DNA from: Alphaproteobacteria bacterium
GTDB lineage: Bacteria; Pseudomonadota; Alphaproteobacteria; ATCC43930; CGMCC-115725
Length of the DNA stretch: 53,010 bases
Assembly: GCA_019240125.1 (NCBI GenBank)
Contig: JAFAYW010000281.1
Coordinates: forward strand, 1-53,010
Reading direction: 5' to 3'
Made by a program: the position numbers and the translations under genes. The notes beneath the pieces are model-generated. The model did not search any database. It saw nothing but the letters and a program-made list of their open reading frames with translations, and was not told the DNA's origin. Positions 9,026 to 18,054 of this stretch are shown here, in pieces; the stretch's first letter is position 1; each line of letters opens with the position of its first letter.

Positions 9026-10387
9026 CTACTCAGCCGCGTGTCGAATCTCGTCGTCGGGCATCGAATCGTATTCGAGAAGCCGGCTTGCTTCGGCTTCAGG
9101 AAGACGCTCGACAGCGCGCAGTTTGCGTTCCATGGCGCGGCTGCGTTTGCCCCATTCGACGTCGATCACCTTCTGCGCGTCGTTGAGCTTGGCGCTCACC
9201 TTGTCGATAACGGCACCGAACGTTCCAAACTCGTGCTTTACGGCGCCAAGCACTTTCCAAACCTCGGCCGAACGCTTCTGAATCGCCAGCGAGCGAAAGC
9301 CCAGCCGCAGAGCGGTCAACAAGGTTGCCAGCGTCGTAGGGCCGGCAATCATTACATGGCATTCCCGCTGTATCGCATCGACAAGCCCCGGTCGACGCAC
9401 GATCTCGGCGAACAGGCCTTCGGTCGGCAGGTACATCACGGCGAAGTCTGTGCTGTGCGGCGGCTGGATGTATTTTGCGCAGATCTCGCGGGCAGCGGCG
9501 CGAATCTGGGTCTCGATGTTGCGTGAGAGCAACTCAACCTGCGCGACGTCGCTGCGCTGTGCAGCCTCCGACAGCCGGTCGTAATCGGCGGTGGGAAACT
9601 TTACGTCAATCGGCAACCAAACTGGCGTCTCATCGTCGCCAGGCAGGCGAATAGCGAATTCGACGCGTTGATTGCTCCCCGGCAGGATTTCGACATTGCG
9701 GCCAAACTGATCGGGTGCCAGCACCTGCGACAGCATGTTCTCCAGCAGCATCTCGGTCCATGTGCCGCGCGATTTGATATTGGTAAGCATGCGCTTGAGA
9801 TCACCGACGCCCACGGCCAGCTTCTGCATTTCGCCGACCGACTCGTAGACCTGCTTAAGCGAATCGCTGACCTGTTTAAAGCTGGCGCCCAGCCGCTGCT
9901 CGAGCGTCGCGTGCAGCTTCTCGTCCACCGTGAGGCGCATCTGCTCGAGCTTGGCGTCGTTGCCGACGCGGATTTCCTCGAGCTTCGCGTCAACCTTGCC
10001 GCGCAACTGTTCCTGCTCGTCACGCAGCCGGTGCGAGAAGCCGTCAAACCCGCCGCGGACCGTCTCAGCGAGCTGGTTGATCGCGCTTTGAACGTGCGCG
10101 AGCCCGTCGGCCTGGGCTGTAGCGCCCTGCTGCACCTTGTCGAACGCCGTCATCAGGCCGTCGCGGGCACCATCGGCAATCTCGCGACGCAGCCCGAGAT
10201 CGAGGTCTCCCATGGCGCGGCGCAGCGCTTCGTTGTTACGGTCGAGAGCGTCGAAACGCCCGGCCAGAATGGCCGTCACGTCGGGCGCGCCATGGCCGCT
10301 GCTCCGGATCAGGACGATGACCCAGCCGACGAGGCCGACATTGGCCATCCCGAAGATGACCGCGAGGTAGATCGCCGTGTCGTGCAC
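9026..10387 (-). CDS. rmuC: DNA recombination protein RmuC
   Basis: A roughly 453-residue RmuC-family protein. An N-terminal membrane helix (YLAVIFGMANVGLVGWVIVL) is followed by a long coiled coil (about 50-200) and then the conserved PD-(D/E)XK-like nuclease domain (NVEILPGSNQRVEFAIRLPG, then PIDVKFPTADYDRL). The family limits inversions at short inverted repeats. I choose the GTG at 10387 because it has AGGAG six bases upstream. The ATG at 10408 abuts the LexA box and would leave almost no leader. Transcription is driven by the SOS-type promoter at 10409-10451. Confidence 0.9.
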   Translation of the reverse strand: MHDTAIYLAVIFGMANVGLVGWVIVLIRSSGHGAPDVTAILAGRFDALDRNNEALRRAMGDLDLGLRREIADGARDGLMTAFDKVQQGATAQADGLAHVQSAINQLAETVRGGFDGFSHRLRDEQEQLRGKVDAKLEEIRVGNDAKLEQMRLTVDEKLHATLEQRLGASFKQVSDSLKQVYESVGEMQKLAVGVGDLKRMLTNIKSRGTWTEMLLENMLSQVLAPDQFGRNVEILPGSNQRVEFAIRLPGDDETPVWLPIDVKFPTADYDRLSEAAQRSDVAQVELLSRNIETQIRAAAREICAKYIQPPHSTDFAVMYLPTEGLFAEIVRRPGLVDAIQRECHVMIAGPTTLATLLTALRLGFRSLAIQKRSAEVWKVLGAVKHEFGTFGAVIDKVSAKLNDAQKVIDVEWGKRSRAMERKLRAVERLPEAEASRLLEYDSMPDDEIRHAAE

Positions 10388-10408
10388 GAAAGCTCCTGGC
10401 CACCACAT

Positions 10409-10451
10409 GTTCCGCTTATGTTCATCTTAGAGCGGAACATGCCATTGGCAA
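10409..10451 (-). promoter_or_regulatory. SOS promoter with LexA box upstream of rmuC
   Basis: On the minus strand TTGCCA (10446-10451), a 16-nt spacer and TAAGAT (10424-10429) form a sigma-70-like promoter. Directly downstream, covering the expected start of transcription, is GTTC-N7-GTTC (10409-10423; GAAC-N7-GAAC in the direction of rmuC), the established LexA operator of Alphaproteobacteria. A longer inverted repeat, ATGTTCCGCT (10407-10416) with AGCGGAACAT (10431-10440), encloses it. The match to the consensus is exact. Confidence 0.75.
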
Positions 10452-10542
10452 AAGCGAACTGCGCGCGGGCGAGAGTTTCCGGCGCTTTTCAGGTTTGCTC
10501 GGCAAAGTCGGAACGCTGATGCCGGGCGAATCCCGTGGCGAC

Positions 10543-11373
10543 CTACTCCTGGGGATGCAGAATAAAGCCGGCCGGGCGGCCGCCTTTTTTGGCCGCGGCA
10601 GCCGGCGCCAGCGAGGCGTCCCAGTTATTGGCGTCGAAGCGGTACCCGTTCACCTGGTCGGCCTCGCGCGACACCACGTAGAGCAGCGGCGGCACCATTT
10701 CGTCGGGCTCGACGAGGCGCGAGGCGCGGCCTTCGCGGCTCATCGTGCGCATTTCCTCGGCCATACCCGGGGTATTGGCACCGGCGCCCGGGTTGACGAT
10801 GTTGATCGTCAGGCCGGTGCCCTCGCAATCCTTGGCCCAGACCTCGGTTGCAAGTTCGAGAGCAGCTTTCGAGGCGCCATAGGGGTGGGTTCCGTGCCGG
10901 TTCATCGTGTCGAGCTTGGTGGTGACGTTGATGATGCGTCCCCAGCCCCGCTCGATCATCCCCGGCGCGACGCGCCGGCTGAGACGGTCGGCGGCGAGGT
11001 AATTGGTGATGATCACGTTGTCGATGATCTCGTCAGACACCATCCAGAATTTCTGTTCCGTCGGCCGGCGGTATCGGTCGGGATCGATATAGGTGAAGGT
11101 CAATCCGGCATTGTTGACGAGGATGTCGATGTTGCCGAAATGCGATCGGGTTTCGGCGACGACGCGATCGCACTCCCTGGTCTCCCGCAGGTCGGCGACC
11201 AGCGGCCAGATGCGGTCGCCATAGTCTTTCGCGGCCGCCTGTAACGCCGGGATATCGTCGGCGATGTGGCCGATCGCGGCGACTCGGTGGCCGAGTCGTG
11301 CCAGGCCTAACGCCATCGAGCGGCCGAGGCCGCGCAATCCACCGGTGACGATCGCGACGCGTTCTTCGGGCAT
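10543..11373 (-). CDS. Short-chain dehydrogenase/reductase
   Basis: A 276-residue classical-type SDR. The cofactor motif TGGLRGLG is at residues 9-16, NNAG at about 86, and the catalytic tyrosine and lysine are in PYGASKAALE (about 160). An unusual insertion around IDPDRYRRPTEQKFWMVSDE (about 95-115) separates it from FabG-like reductases. The C-terminus (LYVVSREADQVNGYRFDANN) resembles the NAD(P)-dependent SDRs of catabolic clusters. ATG 11373 is preceded by a strong AGGAGG. It is divergent from the aminotransferase across 84 bp. Substrate unknown. Confidence 0.88.
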   Translation of the reverse strand: MPEERVAIVTGGLRGLGRSMALGLARLGHRVAAIGHIADDIPALQAAAKDYGDRIWPLVADLRETRECDRVVAETRSHFGNIDILVNNAGLTFTYIDPDRYRRPTEQKFWMVSDEIIDNVIITNYLAADRLSRRVAPGMIERGWGRIINVTTKLDTMNRHGTHPYGASKAALELATEVWAKDCEGTGLTINIVNPGAGANTPGMAEEMRTMSREGRASRLVEPDEMVPPLLYVVSREADQVNGYRFDANNWDASLAPAAAAKKGGRPAGFILHPQE

Positions 11374-11457
11374 TGGTTTCCTCCTGATGATCGCCTCGTC
11401 ATAGCCAACCCCGCTTGCCCCTGGCAACCGCGCGGGGCGGCGTGCGACGATACCGGC

Positions 11458-12612
11458 ATGCCTCTAACGCCCTCCCGCCGCGGTCTGGTGCCGCCCTTCA
11501 TCGCGATGGATGTCATGCGCGCCGCCAATGAGCGCGAGGCCGCCGGCCACTCCGTGATCCATCTCGAGGTCGGCCAGCCGGGGACACCCGCGCCGGCGGT
11601 GGTGCTCGCGGCGGCCCGTGCCGCCCTCGCGGGTAATCGCATCGGCTATACCGACGCGCTCGGCATCGCGCCGCTGCGCGCGGCGATTGCCCGGCATTAC
11701 CGGGATCAGTACGGCGTCGCCGTCGATCCCGCCGCGATCGTTGTTACGACAGGCTCGTCAGCCGCGTTTCAGCTGGCGTTTCTTGCGGCGTTCGAGCCCC
11801 GCCAGCGGGTGGCGCTGGCTGCGCCGGGCTATCCGGCCTATCGAAACATCCTGAGCGCGCTGGAGCTCGAACCGGTGCTGATCGAGGTCGGCGAAAACGC
11901 ACATTACCAGCCAAACCCGGAGCTGCTGGCCGAGGCCGGCGATATCGCGGGGTTGATCATCGCGAGTCCCGCCAACCCCACCGGCACGATGATCGCGGCG
12001 CCTGAACTGGCGCGCCTCTCGGCATGGTGCCGGGACCGGGGTGTCCGGCTGGTGTCGGATGAGATTTATCACGGCATCACCTATGAGCAGCGCGCCGAGA
12101 CCGCCCGCGCCTTCGGTGACGAGGCTGTCATCATCAATTCGTTCTCGAAATATTACAGCATGACGGGGTGGCGGCTCGGCTGGATGGTGGTACCGCCCGA
12201 TCTGGCGCGCTCGGTCGAGTGCCTGGCGCAGAATTTCTATATTTCGCCGCCAACCCTGTCGCAGTTGGCCGCGGTGCCGGTGTTCGGCTGCCGTGATGAG
12301 CTCGATGGACACGTGGCGCGGTATCGGGCCAATCGCGACCTGCTCGTCGCCGCGTTGGCGGGCGCCGGGCTGACGCGTTTCGCGCCTGCTGAGGGCGCGT
12401 TTTACCTGTATGTCGATGTGTCTTCGCTGACACGCGACAGCGTTGCGTTTTGCCAGCGCATGCTTGCTGCGACCGGTGTCGCGACGACGCCCGGCCGCGA
12501 CTTCGACCCGATTCACGGCGACAGCTGGTTGCGCCTGTCCTTTGCCGGTGCGACGACCGATATCGCCGAGGCGGCGCGCCGGTTGGAGGCGTGGCTTCCA
12601 ACGGCGGGGTGA
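11458..12612 (+). CDS. Class I/II pyridoxal-phosphate aminotransferase
   Basis: A 384-residue fold-type I aminotransferase. The PLP lysine lies in SFSKYYSMTGWRLGW (about residue 233), with GQPGTPAP near the start, the ANPTG substrate loop (about 170) and D-E-I-Y-H-G (about 201) binding the pyridine ring. It is closest in feel to aspartate/aromatic aminotransferases of subgroup I-alpha/gamma, but the amino donor is not predictable. No strong Shine-Dalgarno precedes the ATG. It converges with the NUDIX gene, with only 5 bp between the stops. Confidence 0.87.
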   Translation: MPLTPSRRGLVPPFIAMDVMRAANEREAAGHSVIHLEVGQPGTPAPAVVLAAARAALAGNRIGYTDALGIAPLRAAIARHYRDQYGVAVDPAAIVVTTGSSAAFQLAFLAAFEPRQRVALAAPGYPAYRNILSALELEPVLIEVGENAHYQPNPELLAEAGDIAGLIIASPANPTGTMIAAPELARLSAWCRDRGVRLVSDEIYHGITYEQRAETARAFGDEAVIINSFSKYYSMTGWRLGWMVVPPDLARSVECLAQNFYISPPTLSQLAAVPVFGCRDELDGHVARYRANRDLLVAALAGAGLTRFAPAEGAFYLYVDVSSLTRDSVAFCQRMLAATGVATTPGRDFDPIHGDSWLRLSFAGATTDIAEAARRLEAWLPTAG

Positions 12613-12617
12613 CGGCG

Positions 12618-13469
12618 CTAATCGAGCGGGCGGTGCAGGCCGGTGGCGATTTCGATATATTCGGGCTCATCGACGCCGATCAGACCGTGGCGCAGTGCGA
12701 AATCGAGGATGATAAGGTTGACGTTGAACTTGAAATCCCGGGTTCGCCGAACGCGCTCAATTACGCCGCTGGCGGGCATCAATTCGAAACGGGCGATTTC
12801 GCCGTCGGTGTTGTGCGGGGTGAAATCGTCTGGCAATTCGATGTCATACGTGAAGAGCACATCGTCGCGGACGCCAAGTTCAGTTCGCATCCGGTACGAG
12901 ACGGCGCCGACAGGCACCGCGCGTTGGGTCAGCGAGGGGGGGATCGCGGCCTCCTCCTCGCCCTCCTTGAGCAGGGTCGCCTTGATGCCGTGGCCATTGC
13001 CGATGCCGCCGGCGACGATGTTATCGAGCTTGTTTGGGGCAACGCGCTTGTCAGCCGCGCGGCGGCCGATCCACAGGTGCAGCTCGCCATCGATGCGGCG
13101 GTACCCGTTGAGGTGCACGCCATAGGCCTTCACGCCGAAAAACGGGACCGCGCCGCGATCAAGCCGGAAGACCACCGGATCGCCCCAGCGCGGCATCACA
13201 TCGAAGGTCTCGTTGCGCCATTTCGGCACGAGCTTGTCGGCGACCAGCGCCTCGGCGACATCATCGACCGCCGCGCTGACGCTATCGATGTCGCCCGGCG
13301 CGACAAGCCGCACGCAATCGGGTTCGACGGCGAAGACGTCAGTGAATCGGGTGAGGGCGGCAGCGTTGTCGCGCCGCAGCCAGCCGATGCGACCGGCCTC
13401 GGCGACCAGTGGCAAGAACTCATCGGGGTTGTATGCGTTGCAGGCGCGGATGTGGTCGGCGAAGGACAT
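12618..13469 (-). CDS. NUDIX hydrolase with DUF4743 domain
   Basis: A 283-residue protein. The N-terminal half (ADHIRACNAYNPDEFLPLVA) matches the DUF4743 domain associated with Tnr3-type NUDIX proteins. A NUDIX box follows at about 150-175, GGIGNGHGIKATLLKEGEEE, where the usual R-E is K-E. Eukaryotic relatives (Tnr3) hydrolyse oxidised thiamine diphosphate, so a house-cleaning pyrophosphatase on a thiamine-like nucleotide is a reasonable inference. It follows the small ACT-like gene by 11 bp in the same direction. Confidence 0.85.
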   Translation of the reverse strand: MSFADHIRACNAYNPDEFLPLVAEAGRIGWLRRDNAAALTRFTDVFAVEPDCVRLVAPGDIDSVSAAVDDVAEALVADKLVPKWRNETFDVMPRWGDPVVFRLDRGAVPFFGVKAYGVHLNGYRRIDGELHLWIGRRAADKRVAPNKLDNIVAGGIGNGHGIKATLLKEGEEEAAIPPSLTQRAVPVGAVSYRMRTELGVRDDVLFTYDIELPDDFTPHNTDGEIARFELMPASGVIERVRRTRDFKFNVNLIILDFALRHGLIGVDEPEYIEIATGLHRPLD

Positions 13470-13480
13470 GGCCGGGTGCC

Positions 13481-13777
13481 TCAGCTGGCGACAAGAGTCT
13501 CGCTGGTCAGCACGGTCTCAACCCCGACCACCTGCCGCATGCACCGCGCGATGTAGTCGGCGAGGTCGCGCTCGAGCCCCGCCATCTGCACCTCGATCGT
13601 CAGGATGGTTGGCGATGCCGTACTGAGCCACTTCTGCGGCACCAGGCCGCGTTTCGCGAATAGCTCGACAACACGCGGCATCACGCCCGGTTCCGGGCGT
13701 GCCTGCAGGACAAAACAGACTGTAGAGACAGAAGGGCCGGTATCAGCGACCGGGACGGCAGCAGCGAGAGACGACAT
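13481..13777 (-). CDS. Small ACT-domain-like protein
   Basis: A 98-residue protein whose core (TVCFVLQARPEPGVMPRVVE, then LFAKRGLVPQKW and LTIEVQM) has the beta-alpha-beta pattern of an ACT domain. It is like the regulatory small subunit of acetolactate synthase but lacks the C-terminal extension. ATG 13777 has AAGGA eight bases upstream. It shares a transcription unit with the downstream NUDIX gene. A ligand-binding role is inferred from fold only; no acetolactate synthase large subunit is nearby. Confidence 0.65.
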   Translation of the reverse strand: MSSLAAAVPVADTGPSVSTVCFVLQARPEPGVMPRVVELFAKRGLVPQKWLSTASPTILTIEVQMAGLERDLADYIARCMRQVVGVETVLTSETLVAS

Positions 13778-13939
13778 CGCAATTATCCTTGGCGAACGGC
13801 AGACAGATCAGCACAGCCCGGACCTCATTGAGGCCCGGGTGGCTAATTCGCCGCCCGCCGGCGCTATGCGCGTCGCGTGTCATCTCTGCTGAATGTGTGC
13901 CTGTCGGTGCGGCGGGTCAAGGACCCGCTCGCCTTTCAG

Positions 13940-14467
13940 TTAACTGCGCTGATCGTCCTCGTCGTCGTCATCCTGCTGGGTCAGCGGGTTGATCCCGGCA
14001 GCCTGCATGCGCGCACCCTCCTCGGATTGCGCGACATTGGCGGTCACCGTCACCCCCACTTCGGGATGCAGCATCACGCGCACCGGGTGCATGCCCAGAA
14101 CCTTAATCGGATGATCGAGCACAACCTGGTTCCGGCTGATGGTGATGCCGGCCTTGGTGACGGCCTCGGCGATATCGCGAGCCGCAACCGAGCCGTAAAG
14201 CTGACCGCTCTCACCGGCTTGGCGGATCAGCACGACGGTCACCCCCTCGGTCTTCTCGGCGACCTGAACAGCCTCCGATTTCCGCTGCAGGTTGGTAGCT
14301 TCGAGTTGTGCCCGCTGGGTATCGAAATAGGCAAGATTTTCCTTGGTCGCGCGCATCGCCTTTTTCTGCGGCAGCAGGTAATTGCGCGCGTAGCCGGGCC
14401 TTACTTTGACAACCTGGCCCATCTGGCCGAGCTTCTCGACGCGTTCGAGGAGGATAAGGTCAACCAT
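13940..14467 (-). CDS. rplI: 50S ribosomal protein L9
   Basis: A 175-residue L9. The N-terminal RNA-binding domain shows [18 protein letters not shown] and [14 protein letters not shown] linker helix and the C-terminal domain ([16 protein letters not shown]) follow, with an acidic tail ([11 protein letters not shown]). ATG 14467 overlaps the DUF2232 stop by 8 bp and has GGAG upstream. It is the last gene of the rpsF-rpsR-DUF2232-rplI operon. Confidence 0.97.
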   Translation of the reverse strand: MVDLILLERVEKLGQMGQVVKVRPGYARNYLLPQKKAMRATKENLAYFDTQRAQLEATNLQRKSEAVQVAEKTEGVTVVLIRQAGESGQLYGSVAARDIAEAVTKAGITISRNQVVLDHPIKVLGMHPVRVMLHPEVGVTVTANVAQSEEGARMQAAGINPLTQQDDDDEDDQRS

Positions 14468-15395
14468 CGATGCTTACTCCATGAGGTGCGAGGCGGCGCC
14501 GCAAACCGAGACCGCGTTCCAGCAGCCCGAGGATCGCAACCGCCAGAAACGGCCAGCCGAACAGCGCGGCCAGTGAATAGAAACCAACCAACGCCAAGGC
14601 CGGATGCGGCAGCCGCCGCGCCAGGGCATGCACGACGGCGAGCCCGGCCAGGCAGAACGGCACGAACAGCGCGATCATCGCGTTGAGGCCAACATAACGT
14701 ACGTCACCGCCGATCATCGTCGCCGCGGCGGCAATGCCGAGCGCCGCCGGTATCCACCACGGAAGGCTGAGCGTCGACAGCGCTGGCGAAGGGCGCCAGT
14801 TAAGCCCGAACCGTGCCACCACCCCCTGCCCCAAGGTGCCGTTGACGACCGTCATCAGCATGCAGGACGCGGTCACCATGCCGGGCACGATCAGCGCCAG
14901 CGTATCGATGATCTGGTCCCGGTTCGCGATCGGGGTCTCGGCGATCCGGTCGAGTGCCGGGCCGATTATGTTGCGTATCGCGACCTGCAAGCCATCCGGT
15001 CCACCAAACACGGCGAGGCTCACGCCGAGGCCGACAAGCCCGATGCCGGTGAGCCACCCGGCCAGCAAGCCCGGCGGATACCATGCGAAGACGCCATCGG
15101 CCCGCCGCTTTGCCAGCAGGGCCTGACGCACCAGGATGGCGACAGGCACTGCGGTGAGGCTCGCGTAGACCGTGGCACCGACGATGTCGCTGGCGGCCAG
15201 TAAGACGACCGTGCCGCTCGCGCCCGCCATGATCGCCGCCGTCGTGCCGAGCCAAAGGCCGACCACGAACAGCGGAAATTGCGCCAGATAGGCGAGGATC
15301 ATCGCGCCGGGCGTGCCGAAAACAACCGCCAGATACAGACCGGCGGCGACGATGCCGCTGGCGATGGCAGTCAGAAAGGTGGCGAGCCGGCTCAT
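14460..15395 (-). CDS. DUF2232 multi-pass membrane protein
   Basis: A 311-residue hydrophobic protein with about eight predicted membrane segments, for example [18 protein letters not shown] and [19 protein letters not shown]. The DUF2232 (YybS-like) family is a regular alphaproteobacterial companion between rpsR and rplI, with unknown biochemical function. Its coding region overlaps the rplI start, implying translational coupling. Confidence 0.85.
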   Translation of the reverse strand: MSRLATFLTAIASGIVAAGLYLAVVFGTPGAMILAYLAQFPLFVVGLWLGTTAAIMAGASGTVVLLAASDIVGATVYASLTAVPVAILVRQALLAKRRADGVFAWYPPGLLAGWLTGIGLVGLGVSLAVFGGPDGLQVAIRNIIGPALDRIAETPIANRDQIIDTLALIVPGMVTASCMLMTVVNGTLGQGVVARFGLNWRPSPALSTLSLPWWIPAALGIAAAATMIGGDVRYVGLNAMIALFVPFCLAGLAVVHALARRLPHPALALVGFYSLAALFGWPFLAVAILGLLERGLGLRRRLAPHGVSIDG

Positions 15396-15430
15396 GGCGC
15401 CGCCGGGGAATGGCCGGGAACGAGCCCGGC

Positions 15431-15730
15431 CTACTTCACCATGTAGGGCAGGAGCCCGAGATATCGCGCCCGCTTGATCGCCCGCGCCAATTCCCGCTGC
15501 TTCTGAGTGGAAACGGCGGTGATGCGGCTCGGCACAATCTTGCCGCGCTCGGAAATGAAACGCTGCAGCAGGCGGACATCCTTATAGTCGATCTTCGGCG
15601 CGTTCGGGCCGGAGAACGGGCAGGATTTGCGCCGGCGGAAGAATGGACGACGCGCGCCGCCGCCACCGCCTCCACTTCCACCCCCGCTGCCGCCACGGCC
15701 GCCGGGGCCGGATCCGGTCTGGCTTTCCAT
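15431..15730 (-). CDS. rpsR: 30S ribosomal protein S18
   Basis: A 99-residue S18. The conserved core runs from [10 protein letters not shown] through [19 protein letters not shown] and [20 protein letters not shown]. It carries an N-terminal extension of about 30 residues made almost entirely of Gly, Ser and Arg before the core. Its ATG directly follows the rpsF stop (TAA-ATG), and GGAGG lies inside the rpsF end. Confidence 0.97.
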   Translation of the reverse strand: MESQTGSGPGGRGGSGGGSGGGGGGARRPFFRRRKSCPFSGPNAPKIDYKDVRLLQRFISERGKIVPSRITAVSTQKQRELARAIKRARYLGLLPYMVK

Positions 15731-16186
15731 TTAGACCTCCACCCGCTCGGCGGCGGCCACCTCGGCCGAGCGTTCGCCCCGATCCGGGCGGTCACCACGG
15801 TCGCCGCGATCCTCGCGCGGCTCGTAACGATCGCGGTCGCGGCGCGGGCGATCCTCGCGGCTGCCGCGGTTCTGCATCACCGGCGATTGCCCTTCCTCGT
15901 GCTCGTCAACCCGCAAGGTCAGATAGCGCAGGACGTCTTCGTTGATACGCATCGTGCGCTCCAACTCGGCGACGGCGGGCGCCGGCGCGTCGATGTTGAA
16001 AAGGACGTAGTGGCCTTTGCGGTTTTTGTTCATGCGATAGGCGAGGTTTCGCAGACCCCAGTACTCGCGCTTTTTCACCTCGCCGCCCTGGTCGGCGATG
16101 AGCTGGGTAAATGTATCGCAGAGGGTATCGACCTGGGCGCCGGATATATCCTGGCGCGCGATAAAGACATTCTCGTAGAGCGGCAT
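15731..16186 (-). CDS. rpsF: 30S ribosomal protein S6
   Basis: A 151-residue S6: [20 protein letters not shown] opens the ferredoxin-like fold, with [20 protein letters not shown] in the centre and [14 protein letters not shown] at its end. The C-terminal 40 residues are an Arg/Asp/Glu-rich low-complexity tail. Start ATG 16186 has AAGGGA upstream; a longer upstream frame is just the leader. First gene of the operon. Confidence 0.97.
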   Translation of the reverse strand: MPLYENVFIARQDISGAQVDTLCDTFTQLIADQGGEVKKREYWGLRNLAYRMNKNRKGHYVLFNIDAPAPAVAELERTMRINEDVLRYLTLRVDEHEEGQSPVMQNRGSREDRPRRDRDRYEPREDRGDRGDRPDRGERSAEVAAAERVEV

Positions 16187-16209
16187 TCGGTGTCCCTTGT
16201 GGCTGATGT

Positions 16210-16276
16210 GACCCGGAGCGCCGCCAAAAGACGGGGCCGCACGGGTCGAGCCGGCGGCTTTAGGCCCGCCGCCGGC
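16210..16276 (-). promoter_or_regulatory. Structured rpsF leader, possible S6:S18 autoregulatory element
   Basis: In the 100-nt leader two stems are visible: GCCGGCGGC (16250-16258) pairing perfectly with GCCGCCGGC (16268-16276), and GACCCG (16210-16215) pairing with CGGGTC (16242-16247) around a G/C-rich internal region. rpsF operons in many bacteria carry an S6:S18-binding leader with a CCG-containing loop; this position and structure fit, but the exact motif is not verified. Confidence 0.4.
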
Positions 16277-16290
16277 AAGGGGAGCCGCGC

Positions 16291-16318
16291 AATATACGCA
16301 AAAGGCGACGGCGCGCAA
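16291..16318 (-). promoter_or_regulatory. rpsF operon promoter
   Basis: TTGCGC (16313-16318), 16-nt spacer, TATATT (16291-16296) on the minus strand. It lies about 105 bp before the rpsF ATG. The -35 box sits inside the terminator hairpin of the upstream metallo-hydrolase gene. Confidence 0.55.
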
Positions 16319-16334
16319 GCTGCGCGCCGCCGCC
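16298..16334 (-). terminator. Intrinsic terminator of the MBL-fold gene
   Basis: A 13-bp stem with one mismatch (16304-16316 with 16322-16334), a 5-nt loop, and TTTT immediately after it on the minus strand, 22 nt past the stop of the metallo-hydrolase. Confidence 0.65.
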
Positions 16335-16355
16335 TGAACCCGGCGAGGTCAGCGG

Positions 16356-17228
16356 TCAGGTCAGGTATTCGAGGCGGAAGCCGCCATCCCAGCGCTTGAC
16401 GTGTCCGACCGAGGGTGACGGGAAGTGCATCGTGCAGCACAGCGTATCGGTGTCGCAGTAGCGCTCGAAAAAGGCGCGGCGGGTGGCGGCGCCCTGATCG
16501 CGATCGGTGTCGACGCGCATCACGAGATCGGGGTAGCGCGCCTGCAAGGGGGAGTGGATCAGATCACCGGTAAAGACGGCGGCATCACCCCCCTTGCCGG
16601 CACAGACCGCGAAATGATCGGGGGTATGCCCGGGGGTCGGTGTCAACCGGATGTGGTCGTTGAGCGCATGATCGGAGGTGACTAGTTCCGCCCGGTTGGC
16701 GGCGATGATCGGCAGGACGCTATCGGTCAATTGATCGAGCGGTGTCTGCTGATGCACACCGTTCCAGTAATCGAACTCCTTTTTCGAGAACAGGTATCGC
16801 GCCTTTGGGAAGGTCGGGACCCAGCGGCCGTTTTCCAGCTTGGTGTTCCAGCCGACATGGTCGCCGTGCAGATGCGTGCACATGACGAAGTCGATGTCCT
16901 CCGGGCGCAAGCCGGCGGCCTTGAGCGCGTTCATCCAGTTGCTGTCGGTCTTCTTATTCCAGGCCGGCCGCTGCGGGAAGTTCTTGTCATTGCCGATGCA
17001 GGAATCGACCAGGATGTTGTGATGCGGCGTCTTTACGACATAAGACTGAAAACACAACACGACATTGCCGGTGGATTTGTCATAGCCACCAGGTGCCAGC
17101 CACGACAGATTCTCGTCCAGCAGCTCGTTTGACAAGGTCGGCAGAAAATCGAGCATCGGTGTAAACCCGTGCTCCTGCTCGACGATGCGGTGGATGGTCA
17201 TATCGTTGACGGCATATTCGGTCCGCAT
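16356..17228 (-). CDS. MBL-fold metallo-hydrolase
   Basis: A 290-residue metallo-beta-lactamase-fold hydrolase. The metal motif is T-H-L-H-G-D-H-V-G-W (about 118-126), with GHTPDH (about 197), FTGDL (about 222) and a late histidine in TMHFPSPSVGH. This matches the quorum-quenching lactonase/arylsulfatase-like side of the family, but the substrate is not predictable. ATG 17228 has GGGAG upstream. It has its own terminator and lies just outside the phage-derived region. Confidence 0.87.
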   Translation of the reverse strand: MRTEYAVNDMTIHRIVEQEHGFTPMLDFLPTLSNELLDENLSWLAPGGYDKSTGNVVLCFQSYVVKTPHHNILVDSCIGNDKNFPQRPAWNKKTDSNWMNALKAAGLRPEDIDFVMCTHLHGDHVGWNTKLENGRWVPTFPKARYLFSKKEFDYWNGVHQQTPLDQLTDSVLPIIAANRAELVTSDHALNDHIRLTPTPGHTPDHFAVCAGKGGDAAVFTGDLIHSPLQARYPDLVMRVDTDRDQGAATRRAFFERYCDTDTLCCTMHFPSPSVGHVKRWDGGFRLEYLT

Positions 17229-17347
17229 GGCGGCGTCTCCCTATCTCAACCAGGGTTGTGCCCAATCGTAGCCCGCGTTGCCCGCGATGCCTACCCTGCC
17301 CAGGGCACAGACCCTCACGCGATGCCGCATCGCGACGCCGCAAACCC

Positions 17348-18043
17348 CTAGCCTTCCTGATCGACCCCGACAACCAGGTGGCACTCGACGATCTCATCGC
17401 GCGGGATGCGCAGTTCCGCGGCGGGATTGAGTTGGCGCAGCAGGAGCGCATCGCCCTCCCACCGCACGAATGTCTTTATCAGGACGGCCTGATTGGTCTT
17501 GTAGATGACGACATCGCGACCCCTGGTGGGCGGCTTGAATGGATTGACGTGAAGCAGCCAGCCCTGTTCGTAGCGCGGCTCCATGCTATCGCCGACCATG
17601 TAGATGGCGTAGGCGCCACGCACCCCCTCGAGATTGGCAGGGCGCGGCGTAAAACCGATCGGCCCATCCGACAGAAACATCTCCTGCTCGCCGCCGCCGC
17701 GGCCGGCGCAGCGGATCGGGATCGGCTCGTGGCGTTGCGGCGGCGGTACCCGCATTTCGCGCGGCATTCCCGCCGGGAGACGAGCTGGCGTCCGCGGTGG
17801 ACGTCCGCGACGCGCGGGTTCGGTCGCGGAGGGCATGTCATTCGGCGTGCCGGCGTGCTGCAACACGTCATCCTGCGTCACTCCGAGGTAAGTGGCGATC
17901 TGCACCGCCTCGAGCAGCTTCATGTTGCGCTCGCCCTTCAGCATGCGGGAGATCGCCGAGGGCGCGAGGCGCAGATGCCGCGCCAGATCGGCCTGGGTCG
18001 CGCCGGCGCGATCCAGCGCCTGCTGGAACCAGCTCACATCCAT
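17348..18043 (-). CDS. S24-family phage repressor (CI/LexA-like, XRE HTH)
   Basis: A 231-residue repressor. The N-terminal helix-turn-helix is at residues 1-65 (ATQADLARHLRLAPSAISRM). A Pro/Arg-rich linker follows, then a C-terminal S24 peptidase domain with the nucleophile in VGDSMEP (about 155) and the general-base lysine in AVLIKTFVRW (about 195). A candidate self-cleavage Ala-Gly bond lies in RCAGRGG (about 112). RecA-stimulated autocleavage in this family would derepress the rightward genes during DNA damage. It is transcribed away from them, across a 54-bp operator region. Confidence 0.9.
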   Translation of the reverse strand: MDVSWFQQALDRAGATQADLARHLRLAPSAISRMLKGERNMKLLEAVQIATYLGVTQDDVLQHAGTPNDMPSATEPARRGRPPRTPARLPAGMPREMRVPPPQRHEPIPIRCAGRGGGEQEMFLSDGPIGFTPRPANLEGVRGAYAIYMVGDSMEPRYEQGWLLHVNPFKPPTRGRDVVIYKTNQAVLIKTFVRWEGDALLLRQLNPAAELRIPRDEIVECHLVVGVDQEG

Positions 18044-18054
18044 GATGCGATCGC

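Noticed and set aside
17317..17334. CGCGATGC-CGCATCGCG palindrome after the repressor gene as an attachment site
   Set aside because: No second copy is seen near 41046. It is more likely a weak terminator.
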